A DNA stretch of 64,000 bases from Mesorhizobium loti (GCF_013170705.1 NZ_CP033334.1:6806351-6870350), one strand, 5' to 3'; shown: positions 1 through 8,756, counted from the first letter of the stretch. A program made the numbers and translations. Notes: a model not told the origin generated them from the sequence alone.

Positions 1-707
1 CACTGGAAGTGGTCGACATATCAGCCGTCGCCGCACTGGCCAATTCAATCGGCGCGCGGCTTGTCGTCGACAATGTCTTCGCCACGCCCTTGCAGCAAAA
101 GCCGTTGCAGCTTGGCGCGCATATCGTCGTCTATTCGGCGACCAAGCACATTGACGGCCAGGGCCGCTGTCTCGGCGGCGTGATCCTGTCGGACAAGAAG
201 TGGATCGACGAGAACCTGCACGACTATTTCCGCCATACCGGCCCCAGCCTGTCGCCCTTCAATGCCTGGACGCTGCTGAAGGGCCTGGAGACGCTGCCGC
301 TGCGCGTGCGCCAGCAGACCGAGAGCGCTGGCAGGATCGCCGATTTTCTCGCCGAGCAGTCGCAGATCGCGCGTGTCATCTATCCCGGCCGCGCCGACCA
401 CCCGCAGGCCGATATCGTCAAGAAGCAGATGTCGGGTGGCTCGACGCTGATCTGCCTCGATGTCAAGGGCGGCAAGCAGGCAGCCTTCGCCCTGCAGAAT
501 GCACTCGACATCGTGCTGATCTCGAACAACCTTGGCGACGCCAAGAGCCTGATCACCCATCCGGCGACGACGACGCACAAGAATTTGAGCGACGAAGCCC
601 GCGCCGAACTCGGCATCGGGCCCGGTACGTTGAGATTGTCGGCCGGCCTGGAAGACACCGACGACCTTCTGGAGGACATCGCACAGGCGTTGAAAGCCGC
701 CCAATAG
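1..707 (+). CDS. metZ: O-succinylhomoserine sulfhydrylase, 3' part (cut by window edge)
   Basis: PLP enzyme of methionine synthesis that makes homocysteine from O-succinylhomoserine and sulfide. About 234 residues are visible; the reading frame is open to the left edge, so the N-terminal third or so is missing. The PLP-lysine motif is seen as YSATKHIDGQGRCLGG, and the C-terminal half has the Cys/Met-metabolism fold signature (SLITHPATTTH, then GLRLS-like RLSAGLEDTDDL). The GQGR context fits MetZ better than cystathionine gamma-synthase. It converges on the glycosyltransferase gene to its right, with only about 33 bases between the stops. Confidence 0.93.
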   Translation, partial: LEVVDISAVAALANSIGARLVVDNVFATPLQQKPLQLGAHIVVYSATKHIDGQGRCLGGVILSDKKWIDENLHDYFRHTGPSLSPFNAWTLLKGLETLPLRVRQQTESAGRIADFLAEQSQIARVIYPGRADHPQADIVKKQMSGGSTLICLDVKGGKQAAFALQNALDIVLISNNLGDAKSLITHPATTTHKNLSDEARAELGIGPGTLRLSAGLEDTDDLLEDIAQALKAAQ

Positions 708-740
708 CAGGCCGTCCAGACGGCGTCGACCGCGGCGGGT

Positions 741-1892
741 TCAAGCGCGCGACGGCGTCTCTTCAAGTTCGGCGGCCTTGGTGCCGATGGTCATCGCGTT
801 GCCGCGCCAGTCGACAGCGCCGCCGAGCCAGCCGCGCGCCCACATGGCTGGAAGCATCAAGTCCCGCACAATCATCGCCGCGACCATACGCGGCGACAGG
901 TACCAGCCCTTGGACCAGGCCAGTGCGCATTCCGGAAGGTAGAAGGCCGCAAGCACGGCGACGGCTGTCAGCGGCAGGCTGAAGCCGGCGCTTGCCGCCG
1001 CACCCAGCGCAAGCACCAGCGGCACCCCCGCGCCGGTCAGGATTTCAGGCGCGAAGAACAGAGGAAAGGTAACGCGGCGCAGGCGCGCCCAGCGAGCCTG
1101 GCGGGACCAGATCTCGCCAAGCGTGCGGCGGCCAAGCGGCTGTTCGAAGGGCGAAGCGACGAGATTGACGCGCAGGCCGACCCCATTGACCAGCTTGGTC
1201 GCGGCGGCGTCCTCGGCGATTTCGGCTGCCAGCGCGCGGATGCCGCCATTGGCATCCAGCATCGGCTTGTTCCAAAGCATGCTCTTGCCCTGGGCAAAGC
1301 CAAGGCCGAGCGCCTCACCGGCATACTGCCAGCGCGCCTGCAGCGTGTTGAGGAAGGCGCATTCGACCTCGGCCCAGAAGCCATCCGGCCGTGAGCCTAT
1401 CGGCGTCGAGCAGACAAGGCCTGTGTTTGGCCGCCACGCCGCAATCAGATGCTGGATGTAATCTCTGGGCATCAGCACGTTGGAATCGGCCAGGACGACC
1501 CAGTTGTGCCGCGCCGCCTCCCAGCCCTTGACGCAATTGTTGAGCTTGGGATTGGCGCTGACGCGATCGTCACCGATCAACAGCCGGGCCGGCACCTCGG
1601 GGAAATGGGCGATGGCCTGTCTGATCAAACCGACCACCGGATCATCGGCGTGGGCAACGCAGAAGATCAACTCATAGCGCGGCCAGTCGAGAGAGAAGGC
1701 GCGTTCCAGCGTCTCGTGCGTGAACGGCTCGACACCACGCGACGGCACGACAATCGACACCGGCGGCAACTTGCCGGCTGGCCGTGCGATCGTGGTGCGC
1801 CGTTTCAGCCGCGAAGCGGCCAGCGCGATGCTGGCAGCGTTGGAAAGGATAAGAGCAGTCGAAAGCGAGGTGGCTATGAGAGTGAGTTCCAT
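741..1892 (-). CDS. GT21-family processive glycolipid glycosyltransferase (ceramide-glucosyltransferase-like)
   Basis: A 383-residue membrane glycosyltransferase that probably transfers sugars from UDP-sugars to diacylglycerol or a similar lipid. An N-terminal membrane helix (residues 1-28) precedes a GT-A domain with the GT21 signatures: VVPSRG near 49, NPKLNNC at 114-120, the DxD-like ADSN at 135-138, the ED pair at 227-228 and the acceptor motif RQARW at 264-268. Hydrophobic helices follow at the C-terminus. Processive members are known from Agrobacterium and Mesorhizobium loti (Pgt), so a phosphate-starvation glycolipid role is plausible but inferred. The start at 1892 puts the membrane helix first; a longer frame to 2000 has no ribosome-binding site. 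Confidence 0.82.
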   Translation of the reverse strand: MELTLIATSLSTALILSNAASIALAASRLKRRTTIARPAGKLPPVSIVVPSRGVEPFTHETLERAFSLDWPRYELIFCVAHADDPVVGLIRQAIAHFPEVPARLLIGDDRVSANPKLNNCVKGWEAARHNWVVLADSNVLMPRDYIQHLIAAWRPNTGLVCSTPIGSRPDGFWAEVECAFLNTLQARWQYAGEALGLGFAQGKSMLWNKPMLDANGGIRALAAEIAEDAAATKLVNGVGLRVNLVASPFEQPLGRRTLGEIWSRQARWARLRRVTFPLFFAPEILTGAGVPLVLALGAAASAGFSLPLTAVAVLAAFYLPECALAWSKGWYLSPRMVAAMIVRDLMLPAMWARGWLGGAVDWRGNAMTIGTKAAELEETPSRA

Positions 1893-2101
1893 CGAGGTCT
1901 GGGCACTCCGGAAGAGACGGCCCGCGGTGTGGCCGCTTTCAACAGTTCGACAGAGCGCCGAGTCGCTCGGTTCGCGCACACCACCATTGTCATGTGTCAC
2001 TTAAATGACATTCTTTGCCGGCACCTGCCTTTCGAGGACGAGCGCGTCAAGACGCGCACGTTGACCTCCTCGCCTGGAGGGCCGAGAGTTTTATTTTGTT
2101 T

Positions 2102-2171
2102 GAGCATGGCCTTTGAACAAACGGGAAGCGTTTGACCGAGAAAACCGGTTCCACTTTTCGCGATCATGCTC
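2102..2171. repeat. Short interspersed repeat with inverted ends, in the pgt-apaG gap
   Basis: A 70-base element bounded by the inverted ends GAGCATG (2102-2108) and CATGCTC (2165-2171). It contains the AAACCGGTTCCACTTTTCGC-type core that I recall as common between genes in rhizobia. It fills the right half of the 300-base intergenic region 1893-2192. The left half shows nothing clear. An in-frame ATG inside the repeat (2166) is therefore unlikely to be the apaG start. Confidence 0.5.
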
Positions 2172-2192
2172 GATATCGTTTTGGAGCCGCTT

Positions 2193-2585
2193 ATGTACCG
2201 CGCCGTAACGCGCAATATCGAAGTGCAGGTCAGGCCGTTCTATCTCGAGGACCGTTCGGATCCTTCCGAGAACCGCTACGTCTGGGGCTACCAGATAACG
2301 ATCGACAACCAGTCGGACGAATTCGTGCAGCTTCTGTCGCGCTATTGGCACATCACCGACGGCGCCGGCCGGGTCGAGGAAGTGCGCGGCCCCGGCGTTG
2401 TCGGCGACCAGCCCGAACTCAATCCCGGCGACAGCTATCAATACACGTCGGGCTGCCCGCTCTCGACACCGTCAGGGATCATGGTCGGACGCTATACGAT
2501 GCGCAACCAGCGCGGCGAGACATTCGACATCGCCATCCCGGCCTTTTCGCTGGATCTGCCGGGAACGAGACGGACGGTGAATTAG
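2193..2585 (+). CDS. apaG: ApaG protein
   Basis: A 130-residue ApaG-domain protein with an immunoglobulin-like beta fold. It is linked genetically to cobalt/magnesium efflux and diadenosine polyphosphate metabolism in enterobacteria; its biochemical role is not settled. The family motifs are seen as [22 protein letters not shown], the glycine-rich [11 protein letters not shown] and the C-terminal [15 protein letters not shown]. The length equals the family norm when starting at 2193, where GGAG lies eight bases upstream. A start at 2166 would add nine residues encoded by a repeat. The gene stands alone and converges with hslO. Confidence 0.92.
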   Translation: MYRAVTRNIEVQVRPFYLEDRSDPSENRYVWGYQITIDNQSDEFVQLLSRYWHITDGAGRVEEVRGPGVVGDQPELNPGDSYQYTSGCPLSTPSGIMVGRYTMRNQRGETFDIAIPAFSLDLPGTRRTVN

Positions 2586-2588
2586 CGT

Positions 2589-2615
2589 CCTTCTCCCCGT
2601 TGCACGGGGAGAAGG
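2589..2615. terminator. Hairpin between convergent apaG and hslO
   Basis: Eleven-base-pair perfect arms (CCTTCTCCCCG and CGGGGAGAAGG) around the loop TTGCA, starting four bases after the apaG stop and ending seven bases before the hslO stop. There is no strong T-run, so it may act as a Rho-assisted or RNA-end-stabilising hairpin for both genes. The same sequence type recurs between genes in rhizobia. Confidence 0.55.
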
Positions 2616-2621
2616 CTCGAC

Positions 2622-3629
2622 TCACTGCGCAGCGAATTCCGCAGGGTCGAAGTCATATTGCTTCGAGCAGAATTCGCAGGCGACGTGGATGCCGCCATCC
2701 TCGGTCGAGTCCTTGATCTCCTGCGCGGAGAAGCCCTCGAGGATGCCGCGGATCTTGTCCCTGGAGCATGAGCACTGGTCGGCGACGGGGACGCCGCCGA
2801 AAACGCGCACGCCATGCTCATGGAACAGGCGATAGAGCAGCCGTTCGGCGCCGATCGTCGGATCGATCAGCTCTGTCGGTTCGATGGTGCCGAGCAGCGC
2901 CAGCAATTCCTGCCAGGAATTGTCGGCCGGATCGTGGATCTCCTCGCGTGGATCGCCGTCGCCGCCGGGCAGGTCCGGAACGCGCATACGCTCGGGGGAC
3001 TGCGGCAGGAACTGCGCCAGGATGCCGCCGGCACGCCACTGTTCGCGCGCGCCACCAGGGCCCGGCGTCAAAAGCTTGGCCACAGACAGCCTGATATCCG
3101 TCGGAATCTGTTCCGACTGGCGGAAATAGGTACGCGCCGCGTCCTCCAGCGTCTCGCCGTCGAGTTGCACGATACCCTGATAGCGCTGCATGTGGGCACC
3201 CTGGTCGATGGTCAGCGCCAGCACGCCGCTGCCGAGCAGCGTCTGCTGGGACGTCTCTCCTGCCGCGACCAGCGCCTCGAGCCGATCCGCATCGAAGCGC
3301 GCATAGGCGCGCAGCGCCGAAGGCGTCGTGAAATCCGCCACCAGCATGTCGACCGGCCCGTCGGTGCGGGTCTGCAGGATGAACTTGCCCTCGAATTTGA
3401 GCGAGGTGCCGAGCAGCACCGTCAGCACGCAGGCTTCCGCCAGCAGGCGGGCGACCGGCTCGGGATAGTCGTGGCGGCTGAGGATGGCGTCGAGCATCGG
3501 CCCGAGCTGGACCGTGCGACCGCGCACGTCGAGCGGGCCGACCTCGAAAGGCACGACATGGTCGTCGCCGGCATAGCCGAACTCGCCGAGTTTGGGGTGA
3601 TGTTCAGTCACTTGATGCGTTTCCAACAT
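2622..3629 (-). CDS. hslO: Redox-regulated chaperone Hsp33
   Basis: Holdase chaperone activated by oxidation in the cytoplasm. The 335-residue protein has the N-terminal Hsp33 core (RGRTVQLG, LLGTSLKFEGKF, the substrate-binding region) and the C-terminal zinc/redox switch with four cysteines arranged as CSC and CEFC. The start at 3629 has GGAG about ten bases upstream; the longer frame to 3680 adds residues without a ribosome-binding site. The gene lies 124 bases after argF on the same strand, so it may be the distal gene of the argDF unit, or may use its own heat or oxidative promoter. Confidence 0.94.
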   Translation of the reverse strand: MLETHQVTEHHPKLGEFGYAGDDHVVPFEVGPLDVRGRTVQLGPMLDAILSRHDYPEPVARLLAEACVLTVLLGTSLKFEGKFILQTRTDGPVDMLVADFTTPSALRAYARFDADRLEALVAAGETSQQTLLGSGVLALTIDQGAHMQRYQGIVQLDGETLEDAARTYFRQSEQIPTDIRLSVAKLLTPGPGGAREQWRAGGILAQFLPQSPERMRVPDLPGGDGDPREEIHDPADNSWQELLALLGTIEPTELIDPTIGAERLLYRLFHEHGVRVFGGVPVADQCSCSRDKIRGILEGFSAQEIKDSTEDGGIHVACEFCSKQYDFDPAEFAAQ

Positions 3630-3753
3630 GACAAAGCTCCAGGGCGCGGCCATGCCGCCCGCTGGGGTGCATGCGTCCAAACGCGCTTGATTTGCGTGAT
3701 GCGGCGCAGATAGGCATCGCGCCCCCGCAGATCAAGCGCCCGGACACTTCATC

Positions 3754-4665
3754 TCAAGCACCAAGACACCAGGCGAGCACCGCCTTCTGGGCGTGGAGCC
3801 GGTTCTCGGCCTCGTCGAAGACCACCGAATGGGGTCCGTCGATAACCTCGTCGGTCACTTCCTCGCCGCGATGCGCCGGCAGGCAGTGCATGAACAGCGC
3901 GTCCGGCTTGGCATGCGCCATCAGCTTCGCGTTGACCTGGTAGGGCGAGAAGACGTTGTGGCCACGGGCGCGATGCTCCTGGCCCATCGACACCCAGCAA
4001 TCGGTGACGACGCAGTCGGCCTGGTCGACGGCTTCCTCGGGTGAGCGGGTGAAATGGAGCTTGCCGCCATGCGCCCTGGACCAGTCGACGTGCTTCTGCG
4101 CCGGCTCGCTGCCTTCGGGAACGGCGACATTGAGGTTGAAGCGGAACCGTGCAGACGCTTCGAGCAGCGAATGCAGCACATTGTTGCCGTCGCCGGTCCA
4201 GGCGATGGTCTTGCCGGCAACCGGACCGCGATGCTCCTCGAAGGTCATGATGTCGGCCATCAGCTGGCAGGGATGGGTGTCGTCGGTCAGCCCGTTGATC
4301 ACCGGCACAGTGGCGTTCTCGGTCAGTTCCAGCAACCGGTCATGCGAGGTGGTGCGGATCATGATCGCGTCGACATAGCGCGACAGGACCTTGGCGGTGT
4401 CGGCGATGGTTTCCGAGCGGCCGAGCTGCATCTCGGTACCGGTCAGCATGATGGTCTCGCCGCCAAGCTGGCGCATGCCTACGTCGAAGGAAACGCGTGT
4501 GCGCGTCGACGGCTTGTCGAAGATCATCGCCAGCACCTTGCCTTCGAGCGGCTTGGTCCGCTCACCAGCCTTGAGGCGCGCCTTTCGCACCACCGCGTCG
4601 TCCAGCATGAAGCGCAGGTCGCCCTCGGAAACGGTGGAAAGATCGGTAAAATGGCGAACTGACAT
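3754..4665 (-). CDS. argF: Ornithine carbamoyltransferase
   Basis: Makes citrulline from ornithine and carbamoyl phosphate in arginine synthesis, as a cytoplasmic trimer. The 303 residues carry the carbamoyl-phosphate motif STRTR at 53-57, HPCQ at 131-134 and the ornithine/catalytic loop [12 protein letters not shown] near 260. The length is typical for the anabolic enzyme. The gene follows argD by 16 bases on the same strand, so the two are almost certainly cotranscribed. The start at 4665 matches the family N-terminus; a longer frame reaches back into argD. Confidence 0.96.
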   Translation of the reverse strand: MSVRHFTDLSTVSEGDLRFMLDDAVVRKARLKAGERTKPLEGKVLAMIFDKPSTRTRVSFDVGMRQLGGETIMLTGTEMQLGRSETIADTAKVLSRYVDAIMIRTTSHDRLLELTENATVPVINGLTDDTHPCQLMADIMTFEEHRGPVAGKTIAWTGDGNNVLHSLLEASARFRFNLNVAVPEGSEPAQKHVDWSRAHGGKLHFTRSPEEAVDQADCVVTDCWVSMGQEHRARGHNVFSPYQVNAKLMAHAKPDALFMHCLPAHRGEEVTDEVIDGPHSVVFDEAENRLHAQKAVLAWCLGA

Positions 4666-4681
4666 CAGCAATATTCCGGAA

Positions 4682-5881
4682 TTACTTCGCGGCGGCCACG
4701 GCGATGGCGTCCGCCAGGCCTTTGGCACCGGCGCGGATGCGGTTGAGCGCTTCGTGGATCTCGGCGTCGGTGACGGTGAGCGGCGGCAGCAGGCGGATGA
4801 CGTTGTCACCGGCCGGAACCGCCAGCAAATGCTGGTCGCGCAGCGCCATGTTCACCTTGGTGTTGGGCATGGCGCATTTGAGGCCAAGCATCAGGCCGGT
4901 GCCCCTGATGCCTTCGATGACATCGGGAAACTCGTCCGCGACCGCCGCCAGGCCTTGCTTCAACAGCAATGCCTTGCGCTGCACATCCTCGAGGAAGCCG
5001 TCTTCGAGCACCACATCGAGGACTGCATTGCCGACAGCCATGGCCAGCGGATTTCCGCCGAAGGTGGTGCCGTGCACGCCCGACGTCATGCCAACCACGG
5101 CCTCGTCGGTGGCCAGGCACGCGCCCATGGGGAAGCCGCCGCCAATACCCTTGGCGATCGCCATGATGTCGGGCGTCACGCCCGTCCACTCATGCGCGAA
5201 CAGCTTGCCGGTGCGGCCGATGCCACACTGGACCTCGTCGAAGATCAAGAGCAGGCCGTGCTGGTCGCAGAGCTGGCGCAGCCGCTTCAACGATTGTGTG
5301 GGCACCGGGCGAATACCGCCCTCGCCCTGCACCGGTTCGATGAGGATCGCGGCGGTTTCCGGCGTGATCGCCTTCTCGGCGGCATCGATGTCGTCGAAGC
5401 CGACCTGGTCAAAACCTTCGACCTTGGGGCCGAAGCCTTCGAGGTATTTGTACTGGCCGCCGGCGGCGATGGTCGCAAGCGTGCGGCCATGGAAGGCGCC
5501 TTCGAAGGTGATGACGCGGAAGCGCTCGGGATGACCCTTGACGAAGTGGTAGCGCCGCGCCGTCTTGATCGCGCATTCCAGCGCCTCGGCGCCGGAGTTG
5601 GTGAAAAACACCTTGTCGGCGAAGGTGGCATCAGCCAGGCGCTCGCCAAGCCGGCTCTGTCCCGGGATCTCATAAAGGTTGGAGACGTGCCAGAGCTTGC
5701 CGGCCTGCTCGGTCAGCGCCGCGACCAAATGCGGATGGCCGTGGCCAAGCGAATTGACCGCGATACCGCCGGCGAAATCGAGATATCGCTCGCCCTTGTC
5801 GGTAACCAGCCAGGTGCCTTCCCCGTGGTCGAAAGCCAGGGGTGCGCGAGCAAAGGTCTCGTAAAGCGCCGAACCGCTCAT
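4682..5881 (-). CDS. argD: Acetylornithine aminotransferase
   Basis: PLP-dependent class III aminotransferase (399 residues) that converts N-acetylglutamate semialdehyde to N-acetylornithine; related enzymes also serve lysine synthesis. Seen: the PLP-phosphate motif NSGAEA (95-100), [12 protein letters not shown] (214-225, with the Asp that contacts the pyridine nitrogen) and the Schiff-base Lys244 in [17 protein letters not shown] nine bases before the ATG supports the start. It heads the leftward argD-argF(-hslO) unit. Its 140-base leader contains an Arg-rich short ORF and an intrinsic-terminator-like hairpin, annotated separately, suggesting attenuation by arginine supply. Confidence 0.95.
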   Translation of the reverse strand: MSGSALYETFARAPLAFDHGEGTWLVTDKGERYLDFAGGIAVNSLGHGHPHLVAALTEQAGKLWHVSNLYEIPGQSRLGERLADATFADKVFFTNSGAEALECAIKTARRYHFVKGHPERFRVITFEGAFHGRTLATIAAGGQYKYLEGFGPKVEGFDQVGFDDIDAAEKAITPETAAILIEPVQGEGGIRPVPTQSLKRLRQLCDQHGLLLIFDEVQCGIGRTGKLFAHEWTGVTPDIMAIAKGIGGGFPMGACLATDEAVVGMTSGVHGTTFGGNPLAMAVGNAVLDVVLEDGFLEDVQRKALLLKQGLAAVADEFPDVIEGIRGTGLMLGLKCAMPNTKVNMALRDQHLLAVPAGDNVIRLLPPLTVTDAEIHEALNRIRAGAKGLADAIAVAAAK

Positions 5882-5908
5882 TATATGCGTCTCCGGTACC
5901 GGAAAATC

Positions 5909-5931
5909 AAAAAAGCCGCCAAAGCGGCGGC
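5909..5931 (-). promoter_or_regulatory. Terminator-like hairpin with T-run in the argD leader (candidate attenuator)
   Basis: On the minus strand GCCGCC, loop GCTTT and GGCGGC are followed directly by six T residues, the form of an intrinsic terminator. It ends 27 bases before the argD ATG. No minus-strand gene lies upstream that it could serve (gcrA is divergent), so it sits in the argD 5' leader. An upstream segment AAGCCGC (5943-5937) can pair with GCGGCTT, which overlaps the 3' arm, giving a mutually exclusive antiterminator. A third pairing (GTTTTCG with CGAAAAAC) covers the last Arg codons of the upstream short ORF. Confidence 0.6.
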
Positions 5932-5965
5932 CTTGTGCGGCTTATCGTGTTTTTCGGCCATGAAG

Positions 5966-6022
5966 TCAACGAAAACGTCGCGTAGTGCGCGCGGCAAGCC
6001 CTCCAACGCGATGCCGGCTCAT
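5966..6022 (-). CDS. Putative arginine leader peptide (18 residues) upstream of argD
   Basis: An 18-codon frame reading MSRHRVGGLAARTTRRFR. Six of the 18 codons are Arg, two of them adjacent and one directly before the stop. Its stop lies 35 bases before the terminator-like hairpin in the argD leader. That is the layout of a classical ribosome-mediated attenuator. No Shine-Dalgarno is visible; leaderless translation is known for the trp leader of Sinorhizobium, so this does not exclude it. A second frame (5881-5961, 26 codons, ending FRYRRRI) overlaps the argD ATG as TAATG and is also Arg-rich at its end. Arg codons are common in GC-rich DNA, so this call rests on the combined architecture. 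Confidence 0.45.
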   Translation of the reverse strand: MSRHRVGGLAARTTRRFR

Positions 6023-6058
6023 AAGCGACCGGGCAAGTTGGGGAAAACCGAAAAAACC

Positions 6059-6205
6059 GATTCGTGTTGCACTTGGGACTCTTGTCACCGAGTCAGCGCA
6101 TAAGGTAATTGTAGTCGAGAAATAACTAGATTTCGTGCGGCGGACCTAATCACCAGATATATGTGGTGTCTGCCCCAGCAGTGGTGCTGGGTCGGGAGTG
6201 GATTC
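6059..6205 (+). promoter_or_regulatory. GANTC methylation sites in the gcrA/argD divergent region
   Basis: Three GANTC sites fall within 36 bases (GATTC 6059-6063, GACTC 6077-6081, GAGTC 6090-6094); the last two form an inverted pair. A fourth lies at 6201-6205, about 35 bases before gcrA. GANTC is the target of the CcrM cell-cycle methylase, and GcrA activates promoters with methylated GANTC. This suggests cell-cycle methylation control of gcrA, possibly autoregulation. The rest of the 5882-6238 gap holds the argD leader. Confidence 0.45.
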
Positions 6206-6238
6206 CGATTGCCGCACGCTTAGCAGGAGCGCGGTCTC

Positions 6239-6757
6239 ATGAACTGGACTGACGAGCGGGTCGAACTTCTCAGAAAACTGTGGTCGGAGGGTCTGAGCGC
6301 AAGCCAGATTGCCGCTCAGCTTGGAGGGGTGAGCCGCAATGCCGTCATCGGCAAGGTGCATCGGCTGAAGCTGTCGGGCCGCGGCCGCGCAACGGCGACG
6401 CCGGCACGCCAGAAGAAGGCGACACAGGGCTCGACCGTCCAGAAATCGGTGGCGCGCGCCGCAACCACGGCTCGCCATGTCACGGCATCGATCGGCGCGA
6501 CCGCCCTTCAGACGCAATTCGACGCCGAGCCGGTGGCGCGACACTATATCCGCCCGGTCGAGAATGTGGTGGTACCGATCTCTCGGCATCTGCAACTCGT
6601 CGAACTGACCGAGCGCACCTGCAAATGGCCGAACGGCGATCCGTTGTCGGAGGACTTCAATTTCTGCGGCAACGAAGCCGCAGAAACCGGTCCATATTGC
6701 AAATACCACGCCCGCGTGGCCTTCCAGCCGGCGGCGGAGCGCAGGCGCAATCGCTGA
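6239..6757 (+). CDS. gcrA: Cell-cycle regulator GcrA
   Basis: Alphaproteobacterial global cell-cycle regulator that binds sigma70-RNA polymerase and CcrM-methylated GANTC DNA. The 172-residue protein starts with the conserved helix-turn-helix region MNWTDERVELLRKLWSEG, then SASQIAAQLGGVSRNAVIGK, a basic Ala/Thr-rich linker (about 47-85), and the C-terminal sigma-interacting domain with CKWPNGDP, FCGNE and YCKYH. GGAG about nine bases upstream supports the start. It is divergent from the argD leader, and its upstream region carries clustered GANTC sites. Confidence 0.95.
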   Translation: MNWTDERVELLRKLWSEGLSASQIAAQLGGVSRNAVIGKVHRLKLSGRGRATATPARQKKATQGSTVQKSVARAATTARHVTASIGATALQTQFDAEPVARHYIRPVENVVVPISRHLQLVELTERTCKWPNGDPLSEDFNFCGNEAAETGPYCKYHARVAFQPAAERRRNR

Positions 6758-6765
6758 GCGCCAAG

Positions 6766-6794
6766 TAGTGAGTAGTGAATTTCACTACTTACTA
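6766..6794. terminator. Long hairpin between convergent gcrA and corA
   Basis: A 13-base-pair stem with one G-T wobble: inner arms AGTAGTGA and TCACTACT around the loop ATT, extended outward by TAGTG and TACTA. AT-rich sequence flanks both sides, so it can serve as a bidirectional terminator for gcrA (plus strand) and corA (minus strand). Confidence 0.65.
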
Positions 6795-6811
6795 ATTTCT
6801 ACTGACTTACC

Positions 6812-7819
6812 TTACAGCCAGCCATTCTTGCGAAACCGCCAGTAGAGAACCGCGCAGATCGCCGCGATGGTCGCCAGCACCATCGGGTAGCCATATTCCA
6901 TCTTCAGTTCCGGCATGTCGGTGAAGTTCATGCCGTAGATGCCGGCGAATGCCGTCGGCACGGCCAGAATGGCCGCCCAGGAGGCAAGTTTCTTCGAGAT
7001 CGCCGTTTCCTGGCTCTGACCGACCAGCAGGCTTGCCTCGAACGCGAACGCCAGCACCTCGCGCAAACTGTCGATCTTTTCCTGGACAGTGCGGATGTGG
7101 TCGGTCACGTCGCGAAACAGCGGGTGCATGGCTGAATGGATTTGCGGCAGGTCGGCGCTGGTCAGCCGGCGGCAGACTTCCACCAGCGGCAGCGCCGCGT
7201 TGCGCAGGCGCAGGAGATCGCGGCGCAGCATATAGAGCCGCTCGATGTCGGGACCGGTCATCGGCTTCAGCAGGACCTTGTCTTCGATCGCCTCGACCTC
7301 GTCCTCGATCTGCTCGAGAACGGGCATGTAGTTGTCGACGATGAAATCGAGAATGGCATAGAGGACGAAATCCTCGCCCTTGGCCAATGAATGCGGGCAG
7401 CTTTCCCAATGCTGGCGAACGGCGGCGTAGGAGGTCGACGGGCCATGCCTGACGCTGACGATATAGCCCGAGCCAACGAACAGATGCGTCTCGCCGAAGG
7501 TCACCCGTCCTTCGATCAGCTGCGCGGTGCGGGCGACGATGAACAGCGCGTCACCATATTGCTCGAGCTTCGGCCGCTGGTGCGGATGCTCGGCATCCTC
7601 GATCGCCAGTTCGTGCAGATGGAATTGTGCCTGGACGCGCAGCAGAAGGTCACGGTCCGGTTCGAGCAGCCCGATCCAGACGACGTGTCCCGATTTCTTG
7701 GCCCAGTCGCCGGCTTCCTCGATCGGAATATCGGCAATACGCCGCCCGGCGGTGTAGACACTGGAGGCGATGATGCCTGACGTTGGCGCGGCAGGCTTGA
7801 ACTCTCGGACATATTCCAT
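6812..7819 (-). CDS. corA: CorA-family magnesium/cobalt transporter
   Basis: Inner-membrane divalent-cation channel, 335 residues. A long acidic and helical cytoplasmic N-terminal domain (EQIEDEVEAIEDKVL near 165-180) is followed by two C-terminal membrane helices. The signature YGMNFTDMPE (selectivity loop) lies between them, and a basic tail (RFRKNGWL) follows. A strong AGGAGG seven bases before the ATG at 7819 fixes the start. It is a single gene facing gcrA across a hairpin, in the same direction as phoU but separated by about 97 bases. Confidence 0.92.
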   Translation of the reverse strand: MEYVREFKPAAPTSGIIASSVYTAGRRIADIPIEEAGDWAKKSGHVVWIGLLEPDRDLLLRVQAQFHLHELAIEDAEHPHQRPKLEQYGDALFIVARTAQLIEGRVTFGETHLFVGSGYIVSVRHGPSTSYAAVRQHWESCPHSLAKGEDFVLYAILDFIVDNYMPVLEQIEDEVEAIEDKVLLKPMTGPDIERLYMLRRDLLRLRNAALPLVEVCRRLTSADLPQIHSAMHPLFRDVTDHIRTVQEKIDSLREVLAFAFEASLLVGQSQETAISKKLASWAAILAVPTAFAGIYGMNFTDMPELKMEYGYPMVLATIAAICAVLYWRFRKNGWL

Positions 7820-7916
7820 CGCAGCCTCCTGAAGGCAGGACCTTTATCAAGGCCTGAGAAGCTTAACGCCGGGATAGTTTAGCGCAATATGATCTAGCGT
7901 TCGAGGGGAAGAGCGT

Positions 7917-8642
7917 TCATTTCGCCGGCAGCGTCGCGGAAAGACTTATCTTATCGGTCTTGTCGCCTTTCGGCCGCTCGGCCGGCATCTGGTCGCCAGT
8001 GACGATGTAATAGATGGTTTCGGCGATGTTGGTGGCGTGATCGCCGATGCGCTCGATGTTTTTGGCGCAGAACAGAAGATGCGTGCAGGGTGTGATGTTG
8101 CGCGGATCCTCCATCATGTAGGTCAGCAATTCACGGAACAGCGACGTGTACATGGCATCGATCTGGTCGTCGCGGTCACGCACGAAGCCGATCTTGTCGA
8201 CCGAGCGCGAGGCATAGACGTCGAGCACTTCCTTGAGCTGCGTCAGCGCCAGGTTGGCCAGCGCCTCCAGGCCACGAAACAGGCTGGTTGGCTGACGGCC
8301 GTCGGTGACGGCGACCACCCGCTTGGCGACATTCTTGCCGAGGTCGCCGACCCGTTCGAGATCGGCGGAGATGCGGATGGCGCCGACGATCTCGCGCAGG
8401 TCCGTCGCCATCGGCTGGCGTTTGGCGATGATGATGATCGCCTTGTCGTCGATCTCGCGCTGCCCTTCATCGAGCACGGCGTCATCGCGAATGACTTTCT
8501 GGGCCAGTCCCGGATCGGCATTGACGAGAGCGGCGACCGCCTGCTCGACCATGCGCTCTGCATGGCCGCCCATAGCGGCGATGCGCTTCGACAGATATTT
8601 CAGCTCCTCGTCATAGGCGCTCATGATGTGCACGGACTGCAT
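7917..8642 (-). CDS. phoU: Phosphate signalling protein PhoU
   Basis: Cytoplasmic regulator that links the Pst phosphate transporter to the PhoR kinase and represses the Pho regulon under phosphate sufficiency. The 241 residues form two PhoU three-helix repeats; the metal-binding motif appears in both (ISADLERVGDLGKNVAKR near 91-108 and NIERIGDHATNIAE near 195-208). It follows phoR by 114 bases on the same strand. No pstSCAB genes lie between or beside them here, unlike many rhizobial Pho clusters, where pst separates phoR and phoU. Confidence 0.94.
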   Translation of the reverse strand: MQSVHIMSAYDEELKYLSKRIAAMGGHAERMVEQAVAALVNADPGLAQKVIRDDAVLDEGQREIDDKAIIIIAKRQPMATDLREIVGAIRISADLERVGDLGKNVAKRVVAVTDGRQPTSLFRGLEALANLALTQLKEVLDVYASRSVDKIGFVRDRDDQIDAMYTSLFRELLTYMMEDPRNITPCTHLLFCAKNIERIGDHATNIAETIYYIVTGDQMPAERPKGDKTDKISLSATLPAK

Positions 8643-8756
8643 GAATGAAATGCCTTCCCACGGGTTCTTTACTTTGAGTCGTTTCCTCGAATCCCCGCTG
8701 ATACGCTAGCGGGATGACAGAAAAAAGAAACGGTCCAGGGGAAAACTAGGGCGAGA

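Noticed and set aside
45..704. A 219-codon frame antisense to metZ
   Set aside because: Shadow of the metZ coding frame; no ribosome-binding site or domain.
8694..8713. CCCGCT/AGCGGG hairpin between phoR and phoU as a terminator
   Set aside because: A six-base stem with an eight-base loop and no T-run on the minus strand. Too weak to call.
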